64,000 nt of DNA from CAWCPR01 sp963797475 (GTDB lineage: Bacteria; Chloroflexota; Anaerolineae; Anaerolineales; UBA4823). A program made the translations under genes and the position numbers. Below, piece after piece: positions 53,861-63,697 of this stretch (positions are counted from its first letter, which is position 1; every line of letters starts with the position of its first letter). The DNA lies in NCBI GenBank assembly GCA_963797475.1, contig CAWCPR010000001.1:2046001-2110000 (forward strand), read 5' to 3'. Under the pieces are notes generated by a model that saw only the letters and a program-made list of their open reading frames with translations, was not told where the DNA came from and searched no databases.

Positions 53861-55048
53861 TTAATCGGGCAGAGAACGGAAAATCGCCAGGCTGGCAGTG
53901 TGCCCGTGGAGAAAGTTTCTTCCCCCTACCGGGCCGATCTCGCCTGCGCAGAAGAAGCCCGCCAGGGGAACATCCTCCAGGCTGTTTTGAATGATGGAAA
54001 TATCGCCGTTGGGATGGTCATACAGGCGCGTACCTCGGCCGTTGCAGGTGAACAGCAGGGCGCCATCCGGCGGGTCACGAAAGGCTTGCACAGCCAGCAT
54101 CATCTCCAGGTCTTCCTGAGCGGTTATGGCATCGCGCAAGTGAAATTGGATCTTTTCACCCTCCACGACCGAATCGGCGATTGCGATGGCACCCCTTTGC
54201 TGGTCGACTCCGACCACGCCGCGGATCAGAAAATCACCTCTGCCCAGGATATCCTGCTGCGGGTCTATCGCCCGGCCGACCAGCAGGCCATGCTCGAGCA
54301 GCGCTTTGTCTTCCCGCGATAACTCGGGCACCAGGTCCTGGATCCATGCCAGGGGCGGCTGGCCTTCCAGGTTATAAATGACGTTCTTCAGGGCAGACTG
54401 GACGTAAAAAGGCTTCCAGATCGGACGGCAGCCCTGGGAAACAACCAGGTCCACGTCGAAATTCCCCGACATGGCTAAGCCTACCACTCCGTTGTAAGTA
54501 ATTTGGTCATTCAAGAAGAGGGCGTTTCCATTAGGTCGCAGGGCGGCGCTTGCCATCCCGCCAACCATGGGGACGTTGGGATAGGCCAGATTGAAAGCCT
54601 GCAACACATCTTCCATTGGCGTTGAAAAAGGCTCGCCAATGGCGATAAACAAGCGAGAATCGCTACCGGCGTCGATCATACGCCGGAACTCTTCCTGGTC
54701 CAGGAGCAGGATCGGCCATTCGACCGCCTGCAAGATGAACGGAGCGAATTCCACCCCGGGCATGCGCGCCGCCACCAGGCTGATCGCGGCCTCGTTTTCT
54801 ATCTCCTGGTCGCGCCCGATCACCCCCTCAGCCGTACAGCCCAACATCAAGCCAGGCTGCAACGCCTGCAAAAGACCAGCAACAACCTCCCGCACCTGGT
54901 GCATGAAATGTGGGGAGGTAAAAACGATCATCAAGTCCGGCGGCAACCCGGCGAGCTGGAGTCGCACCTGGTCTGCCAGCAATTCGACCGCCGAATCAAC
55001 GTCAGGCTCGGTTGCCAATGCTGAGGCGAACAGGAAACTCTCTTTCAT
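53861..55048 (-). CDS. FIST domain signal-sensing protein
   Basis: 395 residues. N-terminal FIST_N region: DLMIVFTSPHFMHQVREV, then MLGCTAEGVIGRDQEIEN, and VPMVGGMASAALRPNGNALF in the centre. FIST_C follows at about 230-375, ending DVPLAGFFCAGEIGPVGGRN, the family hallmark. FIST proteins are thought to bind small ligands such as amino acids and are usually found near signalling proteins; no enzymatic activity is known. Starts three bases after ppgK stops, so the two are co-transcribed. Confidence 0.9.
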   Translation of the reverse strand: MKESFLFASALATEPDVDSAVELLADQVRLQLAGLPPDLMIVFTSPHFMHQVREVVAGLLQALQPGLMLGCTAEGVIGRDQEIENEAAISLVAARMPGVEFAPFILQAVEWPILLLDQEEFRRMIDAGSDSRLFIAIGEPFSTPMEDVLQAFNLAYPNVPMVGGMASAALRPNGNALFLNDQITYNGVVGLAMSGNFDVDLVVSQGCRPIWKPFYVQSALKNVIYNLEGQPPLAWIQDLVPELSREDKALLEHGLLVGRAIDPQQDILGRGDFLIRGVVGVDQQRGAIAIADSVVEGEKIQFHLRDAITAQEDLEMMLAVQAFRDPPDGALLFTCNGRGTRLYDHPNGDISIIQNSLEDVPLAGFFCAGEIGPVGGRNFLHGHTASLAIFRSLPD

Positions 55049-55051
55049 CGC

Positions 55052-55801
55052 TTAATTTGAGCTAACCAGTTGCGTTTGAGCCGCCATTGCAGCGCCGACG
55101 ATCCCTGCTTCGTTCAAAAGCTCCGCCGGGACAACTTCAGCCTGCAACGCCAGGTAGGGAATAAACCGTTCGAATTTTTTACTTACCCCGCCGCCCAGGA
55201 TAATCAGATCCGGCGAGAACAGTCTTTCCAGGTGCTGGAGATACTCATTAAAACGGGCCCCCCATTTCTTCCAGGACAGCTTCTCACGCTTACGGGCAGC
55301 GTCGGAGGCGCGCCACTCAGCGTCTTCGCCATTAATCAGGACGTGGCCCAATTCTGTATTGGGCAGCAGGCGTCCATCGATGAACAAGGCGGTGCCCAGG
55401 CCTGTACCGATGGTGACGATCAAGACGACGCCATTCCGTCCCCGGCCGGCGCCAAATGACATCTCTGCCAGGCCGGCAGCATCGGCGTCATTCATGACGT
55501 ATACCGGACACCCGCTGGCGCTGGCGAACAACTCAGCGGCATTCGTGCCGATCCACTTTTTGTGGATATTCGCAGCGCTCATCGCCACCCCATGCCGCAC
55601 CAGGGCCGGGAACCCACAGCCTACCGGCCCCTCCCAGGCAAAGTGTTGAACGACTTCCGCCACGGCCTTTGCAATCGCCTCGGGTTTAGACGGGTTAGGA
55701 GTCGGAACGCGAAATCGATCATCCAGCAGATTGCCCGTCTCTGTATCGACCGGAGCGCCTTTTATCCCCGAACCGCCAATATCGATGCCTAGAATCTCCA
55801 T
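55052..55801 (-). CDS. ppgK: Polyphosphate glucokinase (ROK family)
   Basis: 249 residues. MEILGIDIGGSGIKGAPVDT is the phosphate-binding motif; GFPALVRHGVAMSAANIHKKW, VMNDADAAGLAEMSFG (catalytic Asp), and VTIGTGLGTALFIDG follow. SWKKWGARFNEYLQHLERL is characteristic of strictly polyphosphate or polyphosphate/ATP glucokinases. Makes glucose-6-phosphate from glucose, useful next to a secreted amylase, though that gene is in another operon. The CxCGxxGC zinc motif of other ROK proteins is absent, as is usual for PpgK. Confidence 0.92.
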   Translation of the reverse strand: MEILGIDIGGSGIKGAPVDTETGNLLDDRFRVPTPNPSKPEAIAKAVAEVVQHFAWEGPVGCGFPALVRHGVAMSAANIHKKWIGTNAAELFASASGCPVYVMNDADAAGLAEMSFGAGRGRNGVVLIVTIGTGLGTALFIDGRLLPNTELGHVLINGEDAEWRASDAARKREKLSWKKWGARFNEYLQHLERLFSPDLIILGGGVSKKFERFIPYLALQAEVVPAELLNEAGIVGAAMAAQTQLVSSN

Positions 55802-55865
55802 TGCATGTCTCGTCCTCTCTTCAACTGGGGTTAAAGCTTAAATTAAACCAATTATATCCTTTATT

Positions 55866-56600
55866 CTACCCTTCCCAGTCCGAACTCCACCAATCGGCAT
55901 AAGGCATCCCACTCGAAAGAGCTGTCCGCACGATCTCGCCCACATCCAGCGGGACGCGGCGGAATGCGACGCTGAGCGAATCGCAGTCCGCGCTGACCAG
56001 CGCATATTCAGCCCACGGGACGTTGCGCTCGCCTTCGCCGGAGGCCTTGCTTTCGTAGGGTAGGCCCACACTGCCGGGATTAATCACAATCGACTCGCGT
56101 AAGCGGCGCAGCATCTGGGCGTGAGTATGACCGCCGGCCATAACGTCCGCCAGCGAGCCAGCCAATAAGCGTTCCAGCTCTTCCACGGGCGTGGCTGCTA
56201 CGATAATATCCTGGTTTGAAAGGGGTGAACCGTGATAGCAGAGCAGGCGCCTGCGCTCATCGATGGCAACTTCCAGGGTCGGCTTAAATGTGCTTAAGTA
56301 CTCCCGGTCAGCGGCCGTAAGCTGGCTGGCGCACCACTCGTCAATGGTATTAATCTTCTGGAGGAATGGATCTTCGCCGGTATAGGGTTGAGGTTCCAGC
56401 AGCCAGGCATCGGTATTCCCCATGACCGACGGTATCCCCTCGGCCTTCAGCCGCACCGCGACCTGATGGGGTTGGGGGCCGGAGGAGGCCACATCCCCGA
56501 GGCAAACCACCTGGTCGGCGCCCTGCGAGTTTAGGTCTGCCAGCGTCGCTTCGAGCGCTGGCAGATTGCCATGAATATCGGAAATGATGGCGATGCGCAT
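55866..56600 (-). CDS. Metallophosphoesterase (YfcE/MJ0936-like)
   Basis: 244 residues. MRIAIISDIHGNLPALEATL carries the D-x-H metal ligands, VVCLGDVASSGPQPHQ the GD motif, SVMGNTDAWL the GN(H/D) motif, CYHGSPLSNQ a metal His, and VMAGGHTHAQMLRR the final GHxH. All dimetal-site residues are present. Substrate unknown; relatives hydrolyse phosphodiesters such as cyclic nucleotides. ATG 56600 has GAAAGGAGAG upstream; an in-frame upstream opening adds nothing family-like. Lies between feoB and ppgK in the same orientation. Confidence 0.87.
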   Translation of the reverse strand: MRIAIISDIHGNLPALEATLADLNSQGADQVVCLGDVASSGPQPHQVAVRLKAEGIPSVMGNTDAWLLEPQPYTGEDPFLQKINTIDEWCASQLTAADREYLSTFKPTLEVAIDERRRLLCYHGSPLSNQDIIVAATPVEELERLLAGSLADVMAGGHTHAQMLRRLRESIVINPGSVGLPYESKASGEGERNVPWAEYALVSADCDSLSVAFRRVPLDVGEIVRTALSSGMPYADWWSSDWEG

Positions 56601-56657
56601 TGTCCGAGCTCTCCTTTCGAACACAAACAAAAAGTCGCGCTCCGGCGGGTCCGGCGC

Positions 56658-58067
56658 TTATACCCAGCCCGCCAACCGCGCCAGGCTGGCGGTGATAAAA
56701 GTCACCAGGAAAGCCAGCCCCAACGGCATCAGCGCCCCAAAGGTCGCCCATTTCTTACTGCCAGTCTCTTTGTAAATGGTCAAGATGGTGGTCGCGCAGG
56801 GATTATGCAGTAAGGCGAACAGCATCAGGTTAATCGCGGTCAGCAGGGTCCAGCCGTGCTGGCCCACCAGCAGGGTTCGCAGGCCCTCCAAAGAGGGCAC
56901 GTCGGTCATCATACCCGTACCCATATAGACCATCAACATGGTTGGGACGACGATCTCGTTCGCTGGAATGGCGATCACGTAGGCCAACAGGATCACGCCA
57001 TCCAGGCCGATCAACAATCCCAGCGGGTTCAGGAAATTTGCGACGTGCTGGGCCAGACTGACGCCGCTGACACTGATATTGCCCAAAACCCAGATCACCG
57101 CCCCGGCTGGCGCAGCGGTCATCATCGCCCGCCAGAGCACAAAGATCGTCCGGTCAATGAGGGATGTATACAGGATGCGGCTGATATTCGGCCGGCGGTA
57201 AGGAGGCAGCTCCAGCGTGAAAGCCGAGGCTTCGCCTTTCAAGATCGTGCGCGAAAGCACCCAGGAAACGGCCAAAGTAAAAACGACGCCGATTAACACC
57301 ACTCCGACCACGGATCCGGCAGCCGCCAGCGAAGCGAAAACCGGTGGAAAAGCAGCCGCTACGAAAACGCTCGCCAGCATGATCAAGGTCGGGAAACGCC
57401 CATTGCAGGGCACGAAGTTATTGGTCAGGATGGCGATCAAGCGCTCGCGGGGCGAATCGATCACCCGCGTGGCAATCACGCCGGCCGCGTTGCAGCCAAA
57501 GCCCATCGACATCGTCAGCGCTTGCTTTCCATGGGCGCCGGCCTTTTTAAACAGGAAATCCAGGTTGAATGCCACCCGTGGCAGGTAACCCAGATCCTCC
57601 AAAATCGTAAACATGGGGAAAAAGATCGCCATGGGCGGCAGCATCACGCTGATCACCCAGGCCAGGCCGCGGTAAACGCCGTGCCAGATAAAGCCTGTCA
57701 CCCACCAGGGGATGCCCACGGTCGTGAAGAACTTGCTGGCTACGTCCTCGAACCAAAAAAGCCAGTTCGCCAGCAACTGTGAGGGGTAGTTTGCACCGGT
57801 AATCGTCAGCCAAAAGACCACTGCCAGCATCACCACCATCAGCGGCAGGCCAAAAATGGGCGAGGTGATCAGACGGTCGATGTTCTGGTCCAGCGAATAG
57901 CGCCGGTCATCTTTCGCATGCACCGCCCGCCCGGCAATGCGCTCGGCTTCCTGGTAAATCGACTTTACCGTCTCATCGCGAAAACCGGCGCTCAGATTTC
58001 GCCGCAAGGTCTCGGCACGCCTCAGGATTTCGGATGGCGGGATTAATTCCGCGCTATTGGTTGTCAT
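56658..58067 (-). CDS. feoB: Ferrous iron transporter FeoB, permease half (split gene)
   Basis: 469 residues with about eight membrane helices and no GTPase domain. SLDQNIDRLITSPIFGLPLMV opens the FeoB permease; the Gate motif appears in SMGFGCNAAGVIATRVIDSPRE, with the conserved Cys, and NFVPCNGRFPTLIMLAS gives the second Cys motif. FANEIVVP-type and HNPCATTI motifs occur near the end (AIPANEIVVPTMLM, LLHNPCATTILTIY). ATG 58067 has its own ribosome site (AGGACCAGGAG). It is in the same frame as the GTPase gene, but two stop codons lie in the 36-base gap, so FeoB is truly encoded as two genes here. Confidence 0.92.
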   Translation of the reverse strand: MTTNSAELIPPSEILRRAETLRRNLSAGFRDETVKSIYQEAERIAGRAVHAKDDRRYSLDQNIDRLITSPIFGLPLMVVMLAVVFWLTITGANYPSQLLANWLFWFEDVASKFFTTVGIPWWVTGFIWHGVYRGLAWVISVMLPPMAIFFPMFTILEDLGYLPRVAFNLDFLFKKAGAHGKQALTMSMGFGCNAAGVIATRVIDSPRERLIAILTNNFVPCNGRFPTLIMLASVFVAAAFPPVFASLAAAGSVVGVVLIGVVFTLAVSWVLSRTILKGEASAFTLELPPYRRPNISRILYTSLIDRTIFVLWRAMMTAAPAGAVIWVLGNISVSGVSLAQHVANFLNPLGLLIGLDGVILLAYVIAIPANEIVVPTMLMVYMGTGMMTDVPSLEGLRTLLVGQHGWTLLTAINLMLFALLHNPCATTILTIYKETGSKKWATFGALMPLGLAFLVTFITASLARLAGWV

Positions 58068-58103
58068 AGGAATACTCCTGGTCCTCTACTTGAACGCGCA
58101 TGC

Positions 58104-58916
58104 CTACTGCGCCCCCTCGAGCGAGATTTTCCGGCTGAAACGGACATCGGCCTGCTGCTGCCGGGCGACAAGCTGGACCAGCTCGCCGCTTTCCAGGGCT
58201 GATTGGACTCGAGCGTCGCCATCCAAAAGGCGGATCGCCAACCAGCGCGCGTTCGGAACGTTGGGCGCAGCCGCTTCAATTAAAGTTACCAGCTCCGCCA
58301 CCGCATACTGAAACTCTGGCGTACCCTCCACATGCCGCGGCCGGGTATGGATCTCGCCCGTAATCACACCCTCCACCGCGGCAAGCAAATTGTGTATTCC
58401 CTCGCCGGAACGGGCTGTGATGGGGATGGCGGGCACGCCCAGGTCGCGCGCAAGCGAGCGCGTATCGACTTCCAGGCCCTTGCGCCGGGCTTCGTCCATC
58501 AGGTTAACCGCGACCACCACCTTGTCGGTGATCTCCAGGACCTGCAGCACGAGGTTCAGGTTGCGCTCCAAAGCAGTGGCATCTGTAATTACGATCGTGC
58601 AGTCAGGCTGGCCGAAAAGGATGAAATCGCGGGCCACCTCTTCATCCTGGGAGGCGGAAAGAAGCGAATAAGTGCCTGGCAGATCTACCAGTTTATAGCG
58701 AACGTTGTTGTACTCCACTCCGCCTTCGGCGCGCGTGACGGTCTTGCCCGGCCAATTGCCGGTATGCTGCTTCAGCCCGGTCAGGGTGTTGAACAGCGTG
58801 GATTTCCCTGTATTCGGGTTGCCCGCCAGGGCAACCACCCGGTCATAGTTTTCCAGCTTGAGGCCCATCTGGGCCAGGTTTGCATTCACCGGACAGGATT
58901 CACAATTGGTGCTCAT
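58104..58916 (-). CDS. feoB: Ferrous iron transporter FeoB, GTPase half (split gene)
   Basis: 270 residues: the soluble N-terminal NFeoB part. G1 is ALAGNPNTGKSTLFNTLTG (residues 29-47), G2 region TGNWPGKTVTRAEG, G3 VDLPGTYSL, G4 VVAVNLMDEA. An N-terminal CESCP pair (Cys 5, Cys 8) precedes it. A helical GDI-like domain completes the protein. It should regulate Fe2+ uptake through the permease encoded directly downstream. Follows the membrane-anchored DtxR-FeoA gene, so FeoA function may be supplied by the regulators' C-terminal domains. Confidence 0.92.
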   Translation of the reverse strand: MSTNCESCPVNANLAQMGLKLENYDRVVALAGNPNTGKSTLFNTLTGLKQHTGNWPGKTVTRAEGGVEYNNVRYKLVDLPGTYSLLSASQDEEVARDFILFGQPDCTIVITDATALERNLNLVLQVLEITDKVVVAVNLMDEARRKGLEVDTRSLARDLGVPAIPITARSGEGIHNLLAAVEGVITGEIHTRPRHVEGTPEFQYAVAELVTLIEAAAPNVPNARWLAIRLLDGDARVQSALESGELVQLVARQQQADVRFSRKISLEGAQ

Positions 58917-58958
58917 CTTTTTACTCCCTCATCATCATCACGTATCGACGGCCTGGCG

Positions 58959-59987
58959 CTAATTTTCGACCTCTTTTACCCAAATCTGTTCGGCCTGCTC
59001 GCGGCGTAAAGCGATCAATGTACCGCGCAGCCGGTAAGCGCGCGGGTCGCCGATAAAATTCCGCATTTCTGGGGACAAGCGCACCCCCGGGGTCATTCCC
59101 AGGTCCAACAGGCGCCGGCGAGTGAACCCCTGGCAGGCCTCGTCCAGAGCCACCACCTCGGCCCTGGCGCCATCCGGCAGCACTGAAAGCGGCATCACGC
59201 CTGGCTGTGAGGCCGGCGCCTCAGGGATCGCCTCGAGGTATACGTTCGCAGCAACGGATGGCGCCAGGCGGTATTCATTCTCGCCATCGCTAAGCAAAAT
59301 ACGATCGGGAGCCGCGGCCAGGATGTGCAAGACCTGTCCCAGTCGCAAGCCCTCGGCCTGGATCTGCTCATAAGCAATCGGGGGCTCGTCTTCCAGATGG
59401 ACGATCCTGCCGGGCGTCTCCTTCGGCCAGGCGGTCAGCGGGACCCCCTGATCGCGCGCCAGGCGGCCTTCCCGGGTTGGGATGGGGTCGCCATGTGGGT
59501 CTTGCTGCGGGTGGCCCAGCATGGCGTCCAGATCGTCCAGCTCGCGTGAGGTCAGGTGATGTTCGCGGCGCTCGGCTTCCTTGTGGATACGGTCCAGCGG
59601 TAAGCGAGCTTCATCAGCCAGGTATCGTTCCCAAAGGCGGTGGGCCCGCACCACTTGAAGCGCCCAGCGCTCCCCGTCAGGGGTCAGGTGCAGCCCAGAA
59701 TTGCGGGATTGCAGCAGCCCCTGGGTCTCCATGCGGCCCACCAGGCGCAAGGCGGCTTCACCGGAAAGATGTAAGACTCCGGCCAGTGCATCTAAAGAAG
59801 CATATTGACCGGCATGTTCGCGCTTGAGCAAATACTTGAGCGCATCTTCAACCTGTTCGCGCCGTCCGGCTGCTCGATAAGCGCGCCAGCGGGCCAGCAG
59901 GCCGATCCGGGGCGTAAATACCGCCAGCCCGGCCAATAATGCCGCTAAACTCCAAATCAGATAAGGCGATAAGCTCATCAGGTTCAC
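58959..59987 (-). CDS. Membrane-anchored DtxR-type regulator with FeoA domain
   Basis: 342 residues. An N-terminal membrane helix (about 8-30, YLIWSLAALLAGLAVFTPRIG) is followed by a basic stretch. A DtxR-like winged helix comes next (about 45-110; LDALAGVLHLSGEAALRLVGRMETQGL), then the metal-binding and dimerisation region RAHRLWERYLADE and IHKEAERREHHLT, and an FeoA/SH3 domain at the C-terminus (GARAEVVALDEACQGFTRRR). In the E-A-C-R-W-E-H block of DtxR the Cys is Glu here. Helix-turn-helix conservation looks weaker than in the neighbour. Possibly a membrane-tethered metal sensor or a FeoA-like partner of FeoB. Overlaps the next regulator by four bases. Confidence 0.8.
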   Translation of the reverse strand: MNLMSLSPYLIWSLAALLAGLAVFTPRIGLLARWRAYRAAGRREQVEDALKYLLKREHAGQYASLDALAGVLHLSGEAALRLVGRMETQGLLQSRNSGLHLTPDGERWALQVVRAHRLWERYLADEARLPLDRIHKEAERREHHLTSRELDDLDAMLGHPQQDPHGDPIPTREGRLARDQGVPLTAWPKETPGRIVHLEDEPPIAYEQIQAEGLRLGQVLHILAAAPDRILLSDGENEYRLAPSVAANVYLEAIPEAPASQPGVMPLSVLPDGARAEVVALDEACQGFTRRRLLDLGMTPGVRLSPEMRNFIGDPRAYRLRGTLIALRREQAEQIWVKEVEN

Positions 59988-60667
59988 GTCTCCTCAATAA
60001 AAATCTGGCTGGTGACACGCGGTCCGAGCACAACTGGCTCAGCCCGGCCCTCCACCTGCAGGCTCAGGTTATCGTCAAACGCCGAGTGATCCAAAACGGT
60101 CAGCCAGGCCTGCGGGGTTAACCCCAGGCTGCCCAGGTAACGCAGCAGCTCGGGATCGGAATCATCCACTCGCTGGATCTGGGCGCGCTGCCCGGCTCGC
60201 AGCTCGCTCAAGCGCAGGCTGGAATGGGGCGGCAAGTGGAAATCGCGGCTCGGGATTGGGTCGCCATGGGGATCGCGCAGCGGGTCTCCCAAAGCCTGGG
60301 CGATTCGCTCTTCCAGATCCTCGGATATCACGTGCTCCAAGCGGTCTGCTTCGCCGTCGACTTCATCCCAGGAATACCCCAGGCTCTCTTGCAAGAAAAG
60401 CTCCAAAAGGCGATGGTGGCGGATGACCTCCAGGGCTGCCCGTCTCCCCTCCGGGGTCAGCGCCGCACCGCGATTCTTGCGGTAATCCACCAAAGGCGGC
60501 GTTGCGCCGGCCATTTTTTGTAGCATGCCGGTGACGGAACCCGGCTTGATCCCCATCCGCTCGGCGATTTGCGTGGTGGAAGCGCGCCCGAATTCTTCCG
60601 TCAGGTCATAAATTGTCTTAAGGTAGTCTTCGATAGCTTGCGTTAGACTGTCTCTGACCATATTCAT
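59984..60667 (-). CDS. DtxR/MntR-family metal-dependent repressor with FeoA domain
   Basis: 227 residues. Winged helix DSLTQAIEDYLKTIYDL to TTQIAERMGIKPGSVTGMLQKM (7-55). Metal site and dimer region: IRHHRLLELFLQESLG and VDGEADRLEHVISEDLEERI, aligned with DtxR EACRWEHVMS but with Asp in place of Cys102. The C-terminal FeoA/SH3-like domain starts about residue 145. ATG 60667 follows GAGGAG. It is the best candidate to bind the palindromes at 61199-61240 and so repress its own operon when metal is plentiful. Confidence 0.9.
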   Translation of the reverse strand: MNMVRDSLTQAIEDYLKTIYDLTEEFGRASTTQIAERMGIKPGSVTGMLQKMAGATPPLVDYRKNRGAALTPEGRRAALEVIRHHRLLELFLQESLGYSWDEVDGEADRLEHVISEDLEERIAQALGDPLRDPHGDPIPSRDFHLPPHSSLRLSELRAGQRAQIQRVDDSDPELLRYLGSLGLTPQAWLTVLDHSAFDDNLSLQVEGRAEPVVLGPRVTSQIFIEET

Positions 60668-60716
60668 GAACGCTCCTCAAGAGAATTCTTCAAATGGTTT
60701 GGCCCTTCTGAGGCAG

Positions 60717-61151
60717 CTACCCGCCGGCGCTTCCGCTCAAAGGGCGAGCTCGCAGCCGCGGCCAAAAACGGCCGGTGCGCTGCATGTAATCCCGGTATTG
60801 GTGTTCTTTGCGGATCACTACGGTGGGGGTGACGTTGTTCCCCAGGCTGCTGAAAACCCAGTACAGGGAGGGCAGACTGGCGACCATCAGCGCCGCGCCA
60901 GATAAACGAATCCATACCGGCAAGGGCAGTTGCGCCCACGCCACCCAGCCCGGAACAACCAGGTAGGAGAAGACAGAAAGCCACAACGCCAATCCCAATA
61001 TTCGTCGCAGATTCAGTAAAAGGGGGCCCTCCTCCTGGGTCGAGATCGGCTCGCCGCTCTGCGCGGCCCGTCTCCGGTAGAAAATCGATACAGAGAGAGC
61101 AATCGCCAGGTTAATACCCGCTATAATCCGAAAAACCAATTCAGTATCCAT
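60717..61151 (-). pseudogene. Isoprenylcysteine methyltransferase-like protein with internal deletion
   Basis: 144 residues. Residues 1 to about 118 match the N-terminal half of ICMT/PEMT-like integral membrane methyltransferases, ending VFSSLGNNVTPTVVIRKEHQ. The sequence then jumps directly to YRDYMQRTGRFWPRLRAR, which is the extreme C-terminus of the same family. The missing middle, normally about 75 residues with the GPYRxVRHPxY SAM-binding segment, is lost in frame. The product is unlikely to be an active methyltransferase. First gene of the metal operon, start ATG 61151 behind GAGGAG. Confidence 0.6.
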
Positions 61152-61198
61152 TTATACCTGCTCCTCACGATCACAATAAGTCATTCCAGATATTTTTT

Positions 61199-61218
61199 AC
61201 CTAAATTATAATTTAGTC
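61199..61218. promoter_or_regulatory. DtxR-type operator, promoter-distal palindrome
   Basis: ACCTAAATTATAATTTAGTC contains the perfect palindrome CTAAATTATAATTTAG (61201-61216) and keeps the ACCTAAA half-site of the neighbouring operator. Its centre is 22 bases from that of the other site, about two helical turns, which would place two repressor dimers on the same face. It lies just downstream of the predicted transcription start of the - strand operon. Confidence 0.6.
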
Positions 61219-61220
61219 TT

Positions 61221-61240
61221 ACCTAAATAGTATTTTAGGT
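61221..61240. promoter_or_regulatory. DtxR-type operator overlapping the -10 box
   Basis: ACCTAAA (61221-61227) and TTTAGGT (61234-61240) form an inverted repeat with a six-base centre, very like known iron/manganese boxes (TTAGGTnnnnnnACCTAA class, here in the ACCTAAA-TTTAGGT orientation). It covers the -10 element of the operon promoter, so binding would block RNA polymerase. The DtxR-family protein encoded at 59984-60667 is the likely ligand. Confidence 0.75.
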
Positions 61241-61260
61241 GAAAATTTCTTTCCTGTCAA
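61232..61260 (-). promoter_or_regulatory. Promoter of the metal-homeostasis operon
   Basis: Read on the - strand: TTGACA (61260-61255), 17-base spacer, TAAAAT (61237-61232). Transcription should begin near 61225, about 75 bases before ATG 61151. The -10 box is inside the DtxR-type palindrome. Confidence 0.85.
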
Positions 61261-61290
61261 GCGTTTTTTACGCCAATCCGCCATTTTCAG

Positions 61291-61319
61291 TTGACAATTG
61301 ACCCTTACACTCGTACAAT
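61291..61319 (+). promoter_or_regulatory. Promoter of acsA
   Basis: TTGACA (61291-61296), 17 bases, TACAAT (61314-61319): near-consensus. It diverges from the metal operon promoter, with 31 bases between the two -35 boxes. Leader of about 67 bases to ATG 61393. Confidence 0.87.
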
Positions 61320-61392
61320 TTTCATCATTAAAGGGGATTTTTGAGTTCCTTGTTTCTGTTAAAAATTTATTGGGTTCCAGAAGGAGGAAAGC

Positions 61393-63303
<1,911 letters not shown>

Positions 63304-63337
63304 AGGGCCAAGGGCGACGCCAGTCCTGCGCCGTTCG

Positions 63338-63366
63338 TTGACCGATCCACCAAGTTGTGGGATAAT
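63338..63366 (+). promoter_or_regulatory. Promoter of the ileS leader
   Basis: TTGACC (63338-63343), 17 bases, GATAAT (63361-63366). Transcription from about 63373 would include the complete T-box leader. Confidence 0.75.
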
Positions 63367-63372
63367 CTGCGG

Positions 63373-63690
63373 CAACATTCGAACGATAAAAGGCATCGAT
63401 GGAAACGAGTACGCCTGGAAGCTGGCAGCGATCCTGGGTATGGTGCAAGCCAGGACAGACCTACAGGCCGAAAATCCTTCCGGAGCCGCAAGCCGAACAG
63501 GCAGACAATGATCTGCATCATTAAGGGCGCCGGGGTCGTCTCCCGTTATCCAGGACGCGAGTATAGCGCAGAAAACTGTACTTGATTGAGGCGCCCGCCA
63601 ACGCGCGGGAACCAGGGTGGTACCGCGAGAGAACCCGAAATTTTTGACTCTCGTCCCTGAACCGGGGCGGGAGTTTTTTATTTTATCTGG
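63373..63690 (+). promoter_or_regulatory. T-box riboswitch of ileS (isoleucine)
   Basis: The invariant T-box AGGGTGGTACCGCG lies at 63614-63627; its TGG-containing bulge pairs with the NCCA end of uncharged tRNA. Stem I is at about 63395-63490, with an AGTA internal-loop motif (GAAACGAGTACGCC) and the distal loop GGTGCAAGCC. ATC at 63474-63476, after GAAA, fits the specifier position and is an isoleucine codon, matching the downstream gene. A terminator follows at 63647. When tRNA-Ile is uncharged the antiterminator forms and ileS is transcribed. Confidence 0.93.
63647..63679 (+). terminator. Regulated terminator of the ileS T-box leader
   Basis: ACTCTCGTCCC (63647-63657) pairs with GGGGCGGGAGT (63664-63674) with two wobbles, followed by six T (63674-63679). 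It competes with the T-box antiterminator. Confidence 0.9.
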
Positions 63691-63697
63691 AGGTATT

